From contig NZ_JAHTBI010000019.1 of the NCBI RefSeq assembly GCF_019168305.1, positions 1 to 51,683 on the forward strand: a DNA stretch of 51,683 nucleotides, given 5' to 3'. The translations under genes were made by a program, and so were the position numbers. The notes under the pieces were generated by a model, which ran no database searches, had not been told where the DNA came from, and worked only from the letters and a program-made list of their open reading frames with translations. Of the stretch, positions 1 through 6,815 are shown piece after piece; the first letter of the stretch is position 1, and every line of letters starts with the position of its first letter. Source of the stretch: Pseudomonas aegrilactucae (GTDB lineage: Bacteria > Pseudomonadota > Gammaproteobacteria > Pseudomonadales > Pseudomonadaceae).

Positions 1-588
1 TGGGCGAAGCAGATTGGGCTGAGCAATCCGATACGGTTTCAGGGGCAGTATCACGACCGTGAGACTGGGCTGCATTACAACCGGTATCGGTACTATGATC
101 CTGGGGTTGGGAGGTTTGTTGGGCAGGACCCGATTAGATATCTTGGGGGCGTAAACCTCTATCGATATGCCGCGAACTCAATAGGTTGGACGGACCCTTT
201 AGGGCTGGCTAGAGTTAAAGGAGTTACGCCCAACAATAAAGGTGCAAAGACAGTAATTGATTCGGATAATCTGGAAGCGCCGATGAATAGCTATAGCGCC
301 AATGCAGGAGGGAAAGGTATTCATCACCCTGTGGTAGAGGAATACTATGATGACGCTAAAAGGGATGGTGTTGCCTCGCTATTTCATGGGCAATGCGGAG
401 AGGCTGATGGTTTGAGTAAGATAGCTCATGAGCATGATGTGCAAAGTAAAGAGCAATTGAAACGTATTGTGGGTGGTGGTGTTTCAATAACTACGAGGAA
501 TGACGGCAAGTCTATGCCATACTGCTCTTCATGTGCTCATGTTATGAACGCTCTCGGTGTAAGGGATGGGTGTCAAAAAAATGAATGA
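1..588 (+). CDS. Rhs C-terminal end with YwqJ-type deaminase toxin tip (5' end outside window)
   Basis: The frame is open from the first base, so the gene starts upstream. Residues 1-70 are the end of the Rhs core ([22 protein letters not shown], then the DPLGL boundary at about 193-207). The remaining tip of about 125 residues is unrelated to the core. It contains a CGEADG element (near 394) and a YCSSCAHVM element (near 520), which together match the C/H-x-E ... C-x-x-C zinc-binding pattern of deaminase-fold toxins, most like the YwqJ family. Such tips are cleaved from the Rhs cocoon and are predicted to deaminate bases or nucleotides in a target cell. The next gene overlaps its stop and is the likely immunity gene. 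The deaminase call is by motif; substrate is unknown. Lower GC than the rest of the window suggests transfer. Confidence 0.75.
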   Translation, partial: WAKQIGLSNPIRFQGQYHDRETGLHYNRYRYYDPGVGRFVGQDPIRYLGGVNLYRYAANSIGWTDPLGLARVKGVTPNNKGAKTVIDSDNLEAPMNSYSANAGGKGIHHPVVEEYYDDAKRDGVASLFHGQCGEADGLSKIAHEHDVQSKEQLKRIVGGGVSITTRNDGKSMPYCSSCAHVMNALGVRDGCQKNE

Positions 589-1054
589 AAAAGATTCGGA
601 TAAAATTGATTGCCTAGAACACAGGCTTATTGAAAAAGGCTGCGATGTAACTGAGCTCGCTGTCGCATTTTCTGAATACTTATTTCTCCTCTTGAGGGAT
701 GGAAGGGTAAGAGTGGATGGTTCTGTGCGTGATGTCATTGAGTATTCCTTGACTCGATCGGCAAAGCTCCTGGATGTCACGGTGACGGATGAGGAAAAAA
801 GGGAGCTGAGGCAGAAAATGTGGGATCTAGAACTACGTTTTAGACGTTTGGATGATTTGACGTCGAATTTTGCAAGGTGTGCTGGGAATTGTCTTTTTGA
901 TCAGGCTGATTGGCAGCAGAATAATGATGGTTCAGATACGCCGCTCTATCATTATCTTCACTTTCTTGAACTCGTTATTCCTGGTGTTACTTCTGAGTTT
1001 TTAAACTACTTCAAAGGGCGCTTTGGTATTTTGGATGAGGATTCATGTGTGTGA
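581..1054 (+). CDS. Candidate immunity protein to the deaminase tip (157 aa)
   Basis: This small acidic, cytoplasmic-looking protein has no signal peptide or membrane segment. I chose ATG 581 because an AAGGGATGGG purine stretch lies upstream at usable spacing; an in-frame ATG at 566 would add five residues but has no ribosome site in front. It overlaps the toxin stop by 8 bases, the usual toxin-immunity coupling. I do not recognise the family. The middle is helix-rich and charged, and there are three cysteines, two in a short CAGNC stretch. Function as immunity is inferred only from position and coupling. Confidence 0.6.
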   Translation: MNEKDSDKIDCLEHRLIEKGCDVTELAVAFSEYLFLLLRDGRVRVDGSVRDVIEYSLTRSAKLLDVTVTDEEKRELRQKMWDLELRFRRLDDLTSNFARCAGNCLFDQADWQQNNDGSDTPLYHYLHFLELVIPGVTSEFLNYFKGRFGILDEDSCV

Positions 1055-1074
1055 GCTATTTTGACGGTTTGTTG

Positions 1075-1358
1075 GCTAGGGAATTCTGAAAAAGACTTCC
1101 TGATTTGGCAAAGTCTCCGGATACCAGTCGCCGAGCTTTTCGATGATGAAATAGATGTCCTTCGCCGACGTCGAGTACGCCGGCAAGCGCAAGCAGACCC
1201 GCAAGGAGTTGTTCCTGATCGAGATGGATCAGGTGGTGCCCTGGAAGGGTTTGATTGCGCTGATTGAGCCGCATTACCCAAAGGGTGAAGGTGGTCGTCC
1301 GGCTTACCCATTGATGGCGATGCTGCGTGTACATCTGATGCAGAACTGGTTCGGCTAC
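1075..1358 (+). pseudogene. Truncated IS5-family transposase fragment
   Basis: From 1155 the frame reads MSFADVEYAGKRKQTRKE, continues through VVPWKGLIALIEPHYPKG and ends at LMQNWFGY. This is the well-conserved N-terminus of IS5-family transposases of pseudomonads. The usual upstream MKQ is present but the CAG codon is TAG. The match stops at about 1358, where the sequence switches to Rhs core in another frame, so more than three quarters of the transposase and its right end are missing. The left boundary near 1075 is a guess from loss of the preceding gene. No catalytic DDE residues remain; this is a dead remnant. Confidence 0.8.
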
Positions 1359-1360
1359 AT

Positions 1361-2326
1361 GAAGGCGATACCGGGCGCACGGTGCATTACCTGTATGAGC
1401 CCGGCAGTTTCGTACCGGTGGCGCAGGCGCTGCGCAAAGGGCCGGTGCGGCTGCACAAGCAACCTGACTGGAGCCAGCGCAGCTACGACTTCGACCAGGA
1501 TCCGTTGTGGCAAACGCAAATGGAACCGCAGGCGTTGGATGCGATTGCGTGGTACCAGTGCGATCATCTGGGCACGCCGATGGAGCTGACCGACCACAAT
1601 GGCGAGGTGGCGTGGACGGCGCAGTACAAGGCGTGGGGTGAGGTAAGAGAAGAGCGGTCGGGCTGGGCGAAGCAGATTGGGCTGAGCAACCCGATACGAT
1701 TTCAGGGGCAGTATCACGAGCGTGAGACTGGGCTGCACTACAACCGATTCCGATACTACGACCCGAAGACCTTTCGCTATATTTCGAAAGACCCTTCAGG
1801 TCTGCGGGGAGGAATTAATTTTTATAATTATGCCTCTGGAAACCCGCTTGGTTATGTTGACCCTCTGGGACTAAACCCTGTTGCAGGATGTGTGCTCGGA
1901 TCTTGGGCGGGGCCTTTTGGATGTGGAGCTGGAGCTATTGTTGGGGCCGTTGCCGGAGGTGTCGCGGTTGGTGCAGTTCTAACGACTTCAGGCGACTCGG
2001 CCAAACAGAGTGGAGAGATACGTGATGATGCAAATTTGAAGGTAAGCCCATTATCAATTGGTATGCCATCGCCGGGAAATTGTACCCCTGGTGAGCGCCG
2101 AAATATGCAAGATGACGTTGATAGGGCATGTAAAGGGGAACGTCGTACTTGCAGAGGAGTTACCGACCCTGTGCAAGCTTCAGTTCTGCGTGAAAGGAAT
2201 TTGGAGTGTGCATTAGCTCGCGACGCCATAAATAATCGATGTTTCGCTGGTGGGGATCAGACTCACCGAAATCAAGCAATCAAAGCGTGGGAGAGTGTAG
2301 CGCTATGCGAGAAGAAGATTCGATGA
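1361..2326 (+). CDS. Orphan Rhs core end with cysteine-rich toxin-like tip
   Basis: No proper start is visible; the frame is open from the IS5 junction and a GTG at 1382 is the first possible start. Residues up to about 1870 are Rhs core ([49 protein letters not shown], ending DPLGL). The tip begins with a glycine/alanine-rich hydrophobic stretch (about 1880-1985), then a cysteine-rich domain with C-x-PGERR, RTCRG, LECALARDAI, and a GGDQTH motif near the end. This resembles the small cysteine-containing predicted nuclease tips of polymorphic toxins (Ntox16-like is my best guess), but I cannot confirm it. A displaced tip like this may be silent or act as a donor for recombination into a complete rhs gene. 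Confidence 0.65.
   Translation, partial: EGDTGRTVHYLYEPGSFVPVAQALRKGPVRLHKQPDWSQRSYDFDQDPLWQTQMEPQALDAIAWYQCDHLGTPMELTDHNGEVAWTAQYKAWGEVREERSGWAKQIGLSNPIRFQGQYHERETGLHYNRFRYYDPKTFRYISKDPSGLRGGINFYNYASGNPLGYVDPLGLNPVAGCVLGSWAGPFGCGAGAIVGAVAGGVAVGAVLTTSGDSAKQSGEIRDDANLKVSPLSIGMPSPGNCTPGERRNMQDDVDRACKGERRTCRGVTDPVQASVLRERNLECALARDAINNRCFAGGDQTHRNQAIKAWESVALCEKKIR
1664..1760 (+). repeat. Rhs core direct repeat (copy 2; others at 1 and 3005)
   Basis: The stretch starting TGGGCGAAGCAGATTGGGCT is nearly identical between position 1 and position 1664, including the RFQGQYH and ETGLHYN codons. A third, more diverged copy starts at 3005. These repeats end just before the variable tips and give the homology by which rhs tips are exchanged. 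Confidence 0.85.
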
Positions 2327-2790
2327 AAATGGAGCAACGCAGAATTCGAGAACAAATAAAGCTCGCTTTTAAGTGCACTGCACCGCCGGAGGCCTCTCAA
2401 ATTGTGGCGTCTCCTTATCCTGAGCCCCTTCAGATCAGGGATTTTTTCAAGGGTCGAAATTGGTGGGATGTTACGCTTGATTTGCTGGTTGAAGAGTATG
2501 TTGGAGATGCGTCTGCATGTTTATCATTTATGACGATCGTCGGGATGAGTTATTATTTACCAGCCTACCTTCTGATCGCATGTGAGCAATATCATGAGGC
2601 TGATGTAATTTCCAAAGAGCTGCCGTCAAGTTTGTTGATGTATGCCAGGAATGATGATCTTTATAAAATAAAATCTATGGATGACGCGAAGCAGGCGGCG
2701 GTTGCGCAGGTGCTTGAGTTTCTGGTTCAGGCCTATGACGATGAGGATGCATACGAAGCGTTAGAGTTTTTTTGGGGTAAATTTCTATGA
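2323..2790 (+). CDS. DUF6714-like candidate immunity protein (155 aa)
   Basis: ATG 2323 overlaps the stop of the preceding rhs tip as ATGA, with GAGAAGAAG about 8 bases upstream; an in-frame ATG at 2305 is an alternative. The protein is cytoplasmic and acidic, with RDFFKGRNWWDV, then a central FMTIVGMSYYLPAYLL segment and a C-terminal helical part (EALEFFWGKF). The pattern of W-D-V, then a YYLPAY segment resembles DUF6714 proteins, which are often found next to polymorphic toxins. Its job as immunity to the cysteine-rich tip is inferred from coupling. Family assignment is from memory of the pattern, not a search. Confidence 0.6.
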   Translation: MKMEQRRIREQIKLAFKCTAPPEASQIVASPYPEPLQIRDFFKGRNWWDVTLDLLVEEYVGDASACLSFMTIVGMSYYLPAYLLIACEQYHEADVISKELPSSLLMYARNDDLYKIKSMDDAKQAAVAQVLEFLVQAYDDEDAYEALEFFWGKFL

Positions 2791-2941
2791 TAGTTGAGCG
2801 TGCCGTTGGTGAAGGTTGGTGGTTTATGATTCTGTTTGTTGAGTTTGGTTAATAGAGAAAACTAATGTGGAGGTGTGCGTTGCTTTAGTTGATCTGGTAG
2901 GGTGGGGTGCTTGTATGCATTCTGCTTGGTGGTGTTAGAAC

Positions 2942-3667
2942 GGTAACGTCTGCTGGACTGGGCAATATAAGGTGTGGGGTGAAGTGCGTGAAGAGCGCTC
3001 GTCCTGGGCGGCGCAGCATGGCGTGGGCAATCCGATTCGTTTCCAGGGGCAGTACCACGACCCTGAGACGGGATTGCATTACAACCGTTTCCGTTATTAC
3101 GAACCGCGAATGGCGCGGTATATATCAAGAGACCCGATTGGGATGCTGGGTGGGTTGAATGTGTATAGCTATGTCAGTAATAGGCCCGTTATGCGGGTTG
3201 ACCCTTTGGGCTTGTTCGGCACGATGCCAGGCCTTGTGAGTAGAGCTTCACAGGGGAGTTGGATGATGCAGAATGGTGCGACGGCTGATGAGGTTTCCAA
3301 CGCAATGGCACCGCCGCCGCCCAAGGCTATTATGACTGGGGAATGTAGGGCTTCTGCAGCGTTGACAGCAGGAACGGGCGGGGCAATAAGTGTGAGTGCG
3401 AACGAAAGGGCAGGTTTGTCGGGACTGGCTTCCATGCCTGTGATGAGCGCCGGTGCCCGTGCAACGGCGAGTTGTGGATTCAAATTTGGCGACCCCGATT
3501 CAAAGTCTCTTCCGGCAGCAGCGGGCGTTGGCGTCACTTTAGGTGTTGTGCAAATTGATATCACACAGACATCTACTTGGCCAGAGCTCTATATTGGTCT
3601 TGGTGGTGGGGTTGGTCCGGAAATCGAACTTCCTGTAAGTCCTGCTGTATCAGTTCCATTATTCTAG
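2942..3667 (+). CDS. Orphan Rhs core end with glycine-rich tip of unknown type
   Basis: Homology to the Rhs core begins abruptly at about 2942 (a stop codon precedes it at 2936), with [39 protein letters not shown] and the DPLGL boundary near 3200. There is no good start; GTG 2972 is the first candidate. The tip of about 150 residues has a PPPP stretch, two cysteines, and a long run of small residues and alternating hydrophobics (AAAGVGVTLGVVQ, YIGLGGGVGPEIEL) ending in PLF. I recognise no catalytic motif. The composition suggests beta strands or membrane insertion rather than a nuclease, which fits the membrane-type partner gene that follows. Confidence 0.6.
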   Translation, partial: GNVCWTGQYKVWGEVREERSSWAAQHGVGNPIRFQGQYHDPETGLHYNRFRYYEPRMARYISRDPIGMLGGLNVYSYVSNRPVMRVDPLGLFGTMPGLVSRASQGSWMMQNGATADEVSNAMAPPPPKAIMTGECRASAALTAGTGGAISVSANERAGLSGLASMPVMSAGARATASCGFKFGDPDSKSLPAAAGVGVTLGVVQIDITQTSTWPELYIGLGGGVGPEIELPVSPAVSVPLF

Positions 3668-3674
3668 GTGAGCT

Positions 3675-3974
3675 ATGTGCGATACGATTCAGTTTTTCCG
3701 AATTTCTTTGTTTGTTTTTTGTGGGGTGTTCATGACGGCGGCGGTGCTCTACGCAAATCAATACTGCAAGAAAAAAGGTGTCAATATGAATACTTTTTCT
3801 GGCATGTTTGAAATGTGGGCAATGGTTTTTAAGTTTGAGGAGAAAAAATTCTCATTCATTATGTTGGCAGCTACTTATGGCGGGGCACTTATGGTCGTTG
3901 CTATTTTCGTGTTGACGCTTTGGGGGCAGGGCCAGGGGTGTGTATTCCCAATCAATGATCGGTCAATTCGTTGA
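3675..3974 (+). CDS. Small two-helix membrane protein, candidate immunity (99 aa)
   Basis: ATG 3675 follows the rhs tip stop by 7 bases with AGGTGAGC just upstream. Two hydrophobic segments are plain: residues about 7-26 (FFRISLFVFCGVFMTAAVLY) and about 63-83 (FIMLAATYGGALMVVAIFVL). They are joined by a hydrophilic loop with KKK and FEEKKF. Inner-membrane immunity proteins of this shape usually accompany toxins that form pores or act on the membrane. The family is not recognised. AT-rich codon use matches the rest of the rhs tract and differs from the flanking core genome. Confidence 0.6.
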   Translation: MCDTIQFFRISLFVFCGVFMTAAVLYANQYCKKKGVNMNTFSGMFEMWAMVFKFEEKKFSFIMLAATYGGALMVVAIFVLTLWGQGQGCVFPINDRSIR

Positions 3975-4100
3975 GTGTCAGAAGGGGCCTGCTATATCAA
4001 GGCTGAGTGCACCGCTGTATTGATGAAGTACTGTTATGTGTGCGTGGCTTAGCGTCATCATTAAAATAATGTTCTGGTTCGCGTTTGCAATAAGAACTGT

Positions 4101-5504
4101 TCAGCGAAGGTCCACCCCCGCCGGCAAGCGCTGGCGGCGAATGTGCAGGCTGGCGACCAGGCCAGGATGGTTGTCCTCAAGACGTAGCTCACCACCATGC
4201 AGTTCGGCGATGGCACGCACCAGCGTCAGCCCCAGCCCATGCCCCGGGGTGTGGGTCGGCGCGCCCAGGCGCTGGAAGCGCTCCATGGCGCGCTCGCTGT
4301 GGGCCTGGGCAATGCCGCTGCCGTGGTCGCGTACCTGCAGCACGCCATGGCCCTGGCGACCCACCGCCATCAGGGTGATCGGCAGCCCCGGCGGGGCGTA
4401 CTTGAGGGCGTTGTCGATGAGGTTGGCCAGCGCCTGGAACAGCAACGCGCGGTCGCCAAACAGCTGGCAGTCGGCTTCCACCTGCATGTCCAGCGGGCAG
4501 CCACGCTGCTCGGCCAGCGGCAGGTAGTACTCGATCACGTCCTCGAGCAGCGCGGGTATCGGGATCAGTTCGAAATGGCAGGTCATGCGACCCGTCTCCA
4601 CCTCGGCAATGCGCATCACCGCGCGGAACAGGTTCTGGATGCGCTCGCTGTCCTGCACGGCAGCCAGCAGCTCATCGCGTGCGGGGCCCTCAAGCATTTC
4701 GCTGGCGGTGAGCAGGCGGCTTTGCAGGCGCGTGAGCGGGGTGCGCAGTTCGTGGGCGATGTGGCTGGTGATGTGCTTGACCTCTTCCATCAGCTTGTTG
4801 ATGCGGCGCAGGCCGTGGTTGATCTCAAGACCGAGCTGGTCGAATTCGTCGCCGTGCTGCACGGCCGGCGCCATGGCCGTGTAGTCCCCCCCGGCATAGC
4901 GTGCCAGCGCATCGCGGATGCGGTTGATGCGGTACAGGTTGCGCAGGCCGAACGGCAGCGCCGTGGCCAGGATCGACAGCAGCAGCAACAGCAGCCCGGC
5001 GCCAGCGGCCAGCGGGATGATGCGCGTGCGTTCGAGCATCGGGCGCAGGTCGTAGGCGCTGAAGTACTGGCCACCGTCGGGCAGCGAAATCGACAGGCCG
5101 AGAATCTCGGCCTGGTAGCCGTTGCGGTCGGTGATGCTCAGGTGGCGCCAGCGCGTGGTGCAAGGCGCCAGGCACTCGGTAGGGGGCAGGTAGTCGCGGT
5201 TGCCGAACAGCAGGGCACCGGTCTTGTCCAGGACGATGGCATGGCGCTCCTTGCGCACCTCCAGCAGTTGGCGGTGCTGCAGCGTCCAACTCAGTTGCGC
5301 GGCGTTGTTGAAGCGCCCCTGCAACTGCTGGCCGCGCACGTCGGTGAGGATCATGTCGCGCACATGGCTGCGCATCACCACCTCGAGCAACTGGTTGCTC
5401 AGCACGATGGAGATCAGGGAAAACAACAGGCAAATGAACGCGATGGTAGTGGCTTGGCGCAGGCTGCTGGTATTCAGGAGAGGGCGCAGGCTAGCCCAGG
5501 ACAT
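4101..5504 (-). CDS. Sensor histidine kinase of a two-component system (467 aa)
   Basis: This is an inner-membrane kinase that phosphorylates the response regulator encoded just before it. A first membrane helix lies at residues about 18-37, a periplasmic sensor loop of about 125 residues follows, and a second helix (AAGAGLLLLLLSILATAL) lies at about 163-185. Then come a HAMP segment, the H-box HELRTPLTRL (His near 250), an N-box NLIDNALKYAP near 360, and G-boxes DHGSGIA and GHGLGLTLV. The sensor loop has an ECLAPC cysteine pair of unknown role. ATG 5504 overlaps the regulator by 14 bases, so the pair is translationally coupled. I cannot name the system; the Fur-like site upstream hints at iron or metal stress. 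Confidence 0.93.
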   Translation of the reverse strand: MSWASLRPLLNTSSLRQATTIAFICLLFSLISIVLSNQLLEVVMRSHVRDMILTDVRGQQLQGRFNNAAQLSWTLQHRQLLEVRKERHAIVLDKTGALLFGNRDYLPPTECLAPCTTRWRHLSITDRNGYQAEILGLSISLPDGGQYFSAYDLRPMLERTRIIPLAAGAGLLLLLLSILATALPFGLRNLYRINRIRDALARYAGGDYTAMAPAVQHGDEFDQLGLEINHGLRRINKLMEEVKHITSHIAHELRTPLTRLQSRLLTASEMLEGPARDELLAAVQDSERIQNLFRAVMRIAEVETGRMTCHFELIPIPALLEDVIEYYLPLAEQRGCPLDMQVEADCQLFGDRALLFQALANLIDNALKYAPPGLPITLMAVGRQGHGVLQVRDHGSGIAQAHSERAMERFQRLGAPTHTPGHGLGLTLVRAIAELHGGELRLEDNHPGLVASLHIRRQRLPAGVDLR

Positions 5505-6156
5505 AGCCGATCGCCCTGACGGTCTTGATCAGCGGGTGATCGAAGCCTTTTTCCAGTTTGGTGCGCAGCTTGGACAGGTGCACGTCGATGAGGTTGGTCT
5601 GCGGGTCGAAGTTGTAGCCCCAGACCTTCTCCAGCAGCATGCCGCGGGTGACAATCTGGCCGTGGTGTTCGGCCAGCACCTGCAGCAGCTTGAACTCCTT
5701 GTCGGTCAGGTCGATGCTGCGCGTGCCGCGGCGTACGCTGCGCTTGCCCAGGTCGATGAACAGGTCGTGCACCTGCAACTGGTCGCTGCTGGCCACGTTG
5801 TTGTGGCGGCGCGCCAGCAGTTCCAGGCGCAGCAGCAGTTCGGTGAAGTCGAACGGTTTGCCCAGGTAGTCGTCGGCGCCGGCGCGCAGGCCTTCGACGC
5901 GGTCGCTGCTCTGGTCGTTGGCAGAAAGGATGAGGATCGGCGGGCGGCTCTGGCCGTGCAGGCGCTGCAGAACTTCGATGCCATCCATCTTTGGCAGGAT
6001 ACGGTCCAGGATCACCACGTCGAAGACTTCGTCGCCGATCATCTGCAGGGCACATTCACCGTTGTCGGTCAGCCGGCAATTGTGCCCGCTGGCGTGCAGT
6101 TTGCTGCCAAGCCAATGACTCACCGATGGGTCGTCCTCTACTACAAGTACCCGCAT
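5491..6156 (-). CDS. OmpR-family response regulator (221 aa)
   Basis: This is a DNA-binding regulator and the partner of the kinase that follows it. The receiver domain covers residues 1-115, with acidic residues D8/D9, phosphorylated D51 (VVILDRILPKMDG) and a conserved Lys in GKPFDF. The C-terminal winged helix has TDKEFKLLQVL and the recognition region ending HLSKLRTKL ... RAIGYVLG. I chose ATG 6156 because AGGAGCGG lies six bases upstream and the protein then begins MRVLVVEDDP, as family members do; an upstream ATG at 6177 would add seven unlikely residues. The gene is probably transcribed from the 6157-6260 region. Confidence 0.93.
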   Translation of the reverse strand: MRVLVVEDDPSVSHWLGSKLHASGHNCRLTDNGECALQMIGDEVFDVVILDRILPKMDGIEVLQRLHGQSRPPILILSANDQSSDRVEGLRAGADDYLGKPFDFTELLLRLELLARRHNNVASSDQLQVHDLFIDLGKRSVRRGTRSIDLTDKEFKLLQVLAEHHGQIVTRGMLLEKVWGYNFDPQTNLIDVHLSKLRTKLEKGFDHPLIKTVRAIGYVLG

Positions 6157-6459
6157 CTGCCGCTCCTCCTGGGTCATGGCGCCTTTCTAACAGCCGTATC
6201 ACTATTTGGTTAGTTAAGAATTATTAAGGTATGGCAAGTGATAATCATTACCATTCAGTGTGCCATCATTGGTGTACAGTTGTGAACTGTATTTTTTGTG
6301 TGGGATTAGGTGGGGAGGTATCTGGGAGGGTGTTTTTGGGGGGGGAGCCACCAGGTGGCAGTCCAATACCTGCCACTTGTCGCAAGGCAGGCGACACGCT
6401 GTCGATTGCGCACCGCACAGATCGACTACAGGGACATCCCCCCCACCCGGAGAGCCACC
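6157..6459. other. Intergenic region between divergent genes
   Basis: About 300 bases without a convincing gene. It holds a Fur-like palindrome (6234-6252), an AT-rich stretch at 6205-6230 that suits a promoter for the two-component operon, a run of eight G at 6338-6345, and a short inverted repeat GTGGCAG (6355-6361) / CTGCCAC (6370-6376) upstream of the DUF1428 gene. Reading frames through 6310-6459 lack a ribosome site and look non-coding. Confidence 0.6.
6234..6252. promoter_or_regulatory. Fur-box-like operator
   Basis: The 19 bases GCAAGTGATAATCATTACC match the classical Fur box GATAATGATAATCATTATC at 15 of 19 positions, with an uninterrupted core TGATAATCATTA. It lies 78 bases upstream of the response regulator start and about 210 upstream of the DUF1428 gene. 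A TTGCCA on the minus strand overlaps the site and could be a -35, so Fur would repress the two-component operon. Binding is inferred from sequence only. Confidence 0.6.
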
Positions 6460-6813
6460 ATGTCCTACGTAGATGGCTGTGTCATTGCCGTACCCACCGC
6501 TCAACGTGAAGCCTTCAAGAAACACGCCGAAACCGCCGCCGCCGTGTTCAAGGAACACGGTGCACTCAGTGTTGTGGACTGCTGGGGCGACGATGTGCCA
6601 GAAGGCAAGCTCACCTCGTTCCCCATGGCGGTAAAGCTCAAGGAGGACGAAACGGTGGTGTTCTCGTGGATCATCTGGCCGTCGCGCGAAATACGCGACG
6701 CCGGGATGCAAAAAGCCATGGAAGACCCCCGCCTCAAGCTCGAGACCAACCCGATGCCCTTCGACGGGCAACGGATGATCTATGGCGGCTTCCAGATGCT
6801 GGTCAACCGCTAG
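6460..6813 (+). CDS. DUF1428 family protein (117 aa)
   Basis: A short cytoplasmic protein of the DUF1428 family (dimeric alpha-beta barrel fold), with typical features MSYVDGCVIAVP at the start, the central VVDCWGDDVPEGK and FSWIIWPS, and the end MPFDGQRMIYGGFQ. ATG 6460 follows a GGAGAG purine stretch. Biochemical role is unknown; related proteins are often described as RNA-signal-recognition-like without good evidence. It is a single gene that ends two bases before the convergent chemotaxis receptor gene. Confidence 0.9.
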   Translation: MSYVDGCVIAVPTAQREAFKKHAETAAAVFKEHGALSVVDCWGDDVPEGKLTSFPMAVKLKEDETVVFSWIIWPSREIRDAGMQKAMEDPRLKLETNPMPFDGQRMIYGGFQMLVNR

Positions 6814-6815
6814 CG

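Noticed and set aside
4197..6213. Plus-strand frames over the two-component genes
   Set aside because: They are antisense shadows; the kinase and regulator motifs are complete on the minus strand.
6310..6459. Upstream extension of the DUF1428 protein
   Set aside because: The frame is open to 6310, but it crosses a G8 run and a hairpin, has no ribosome site, and family homology begins at MSYVDG.
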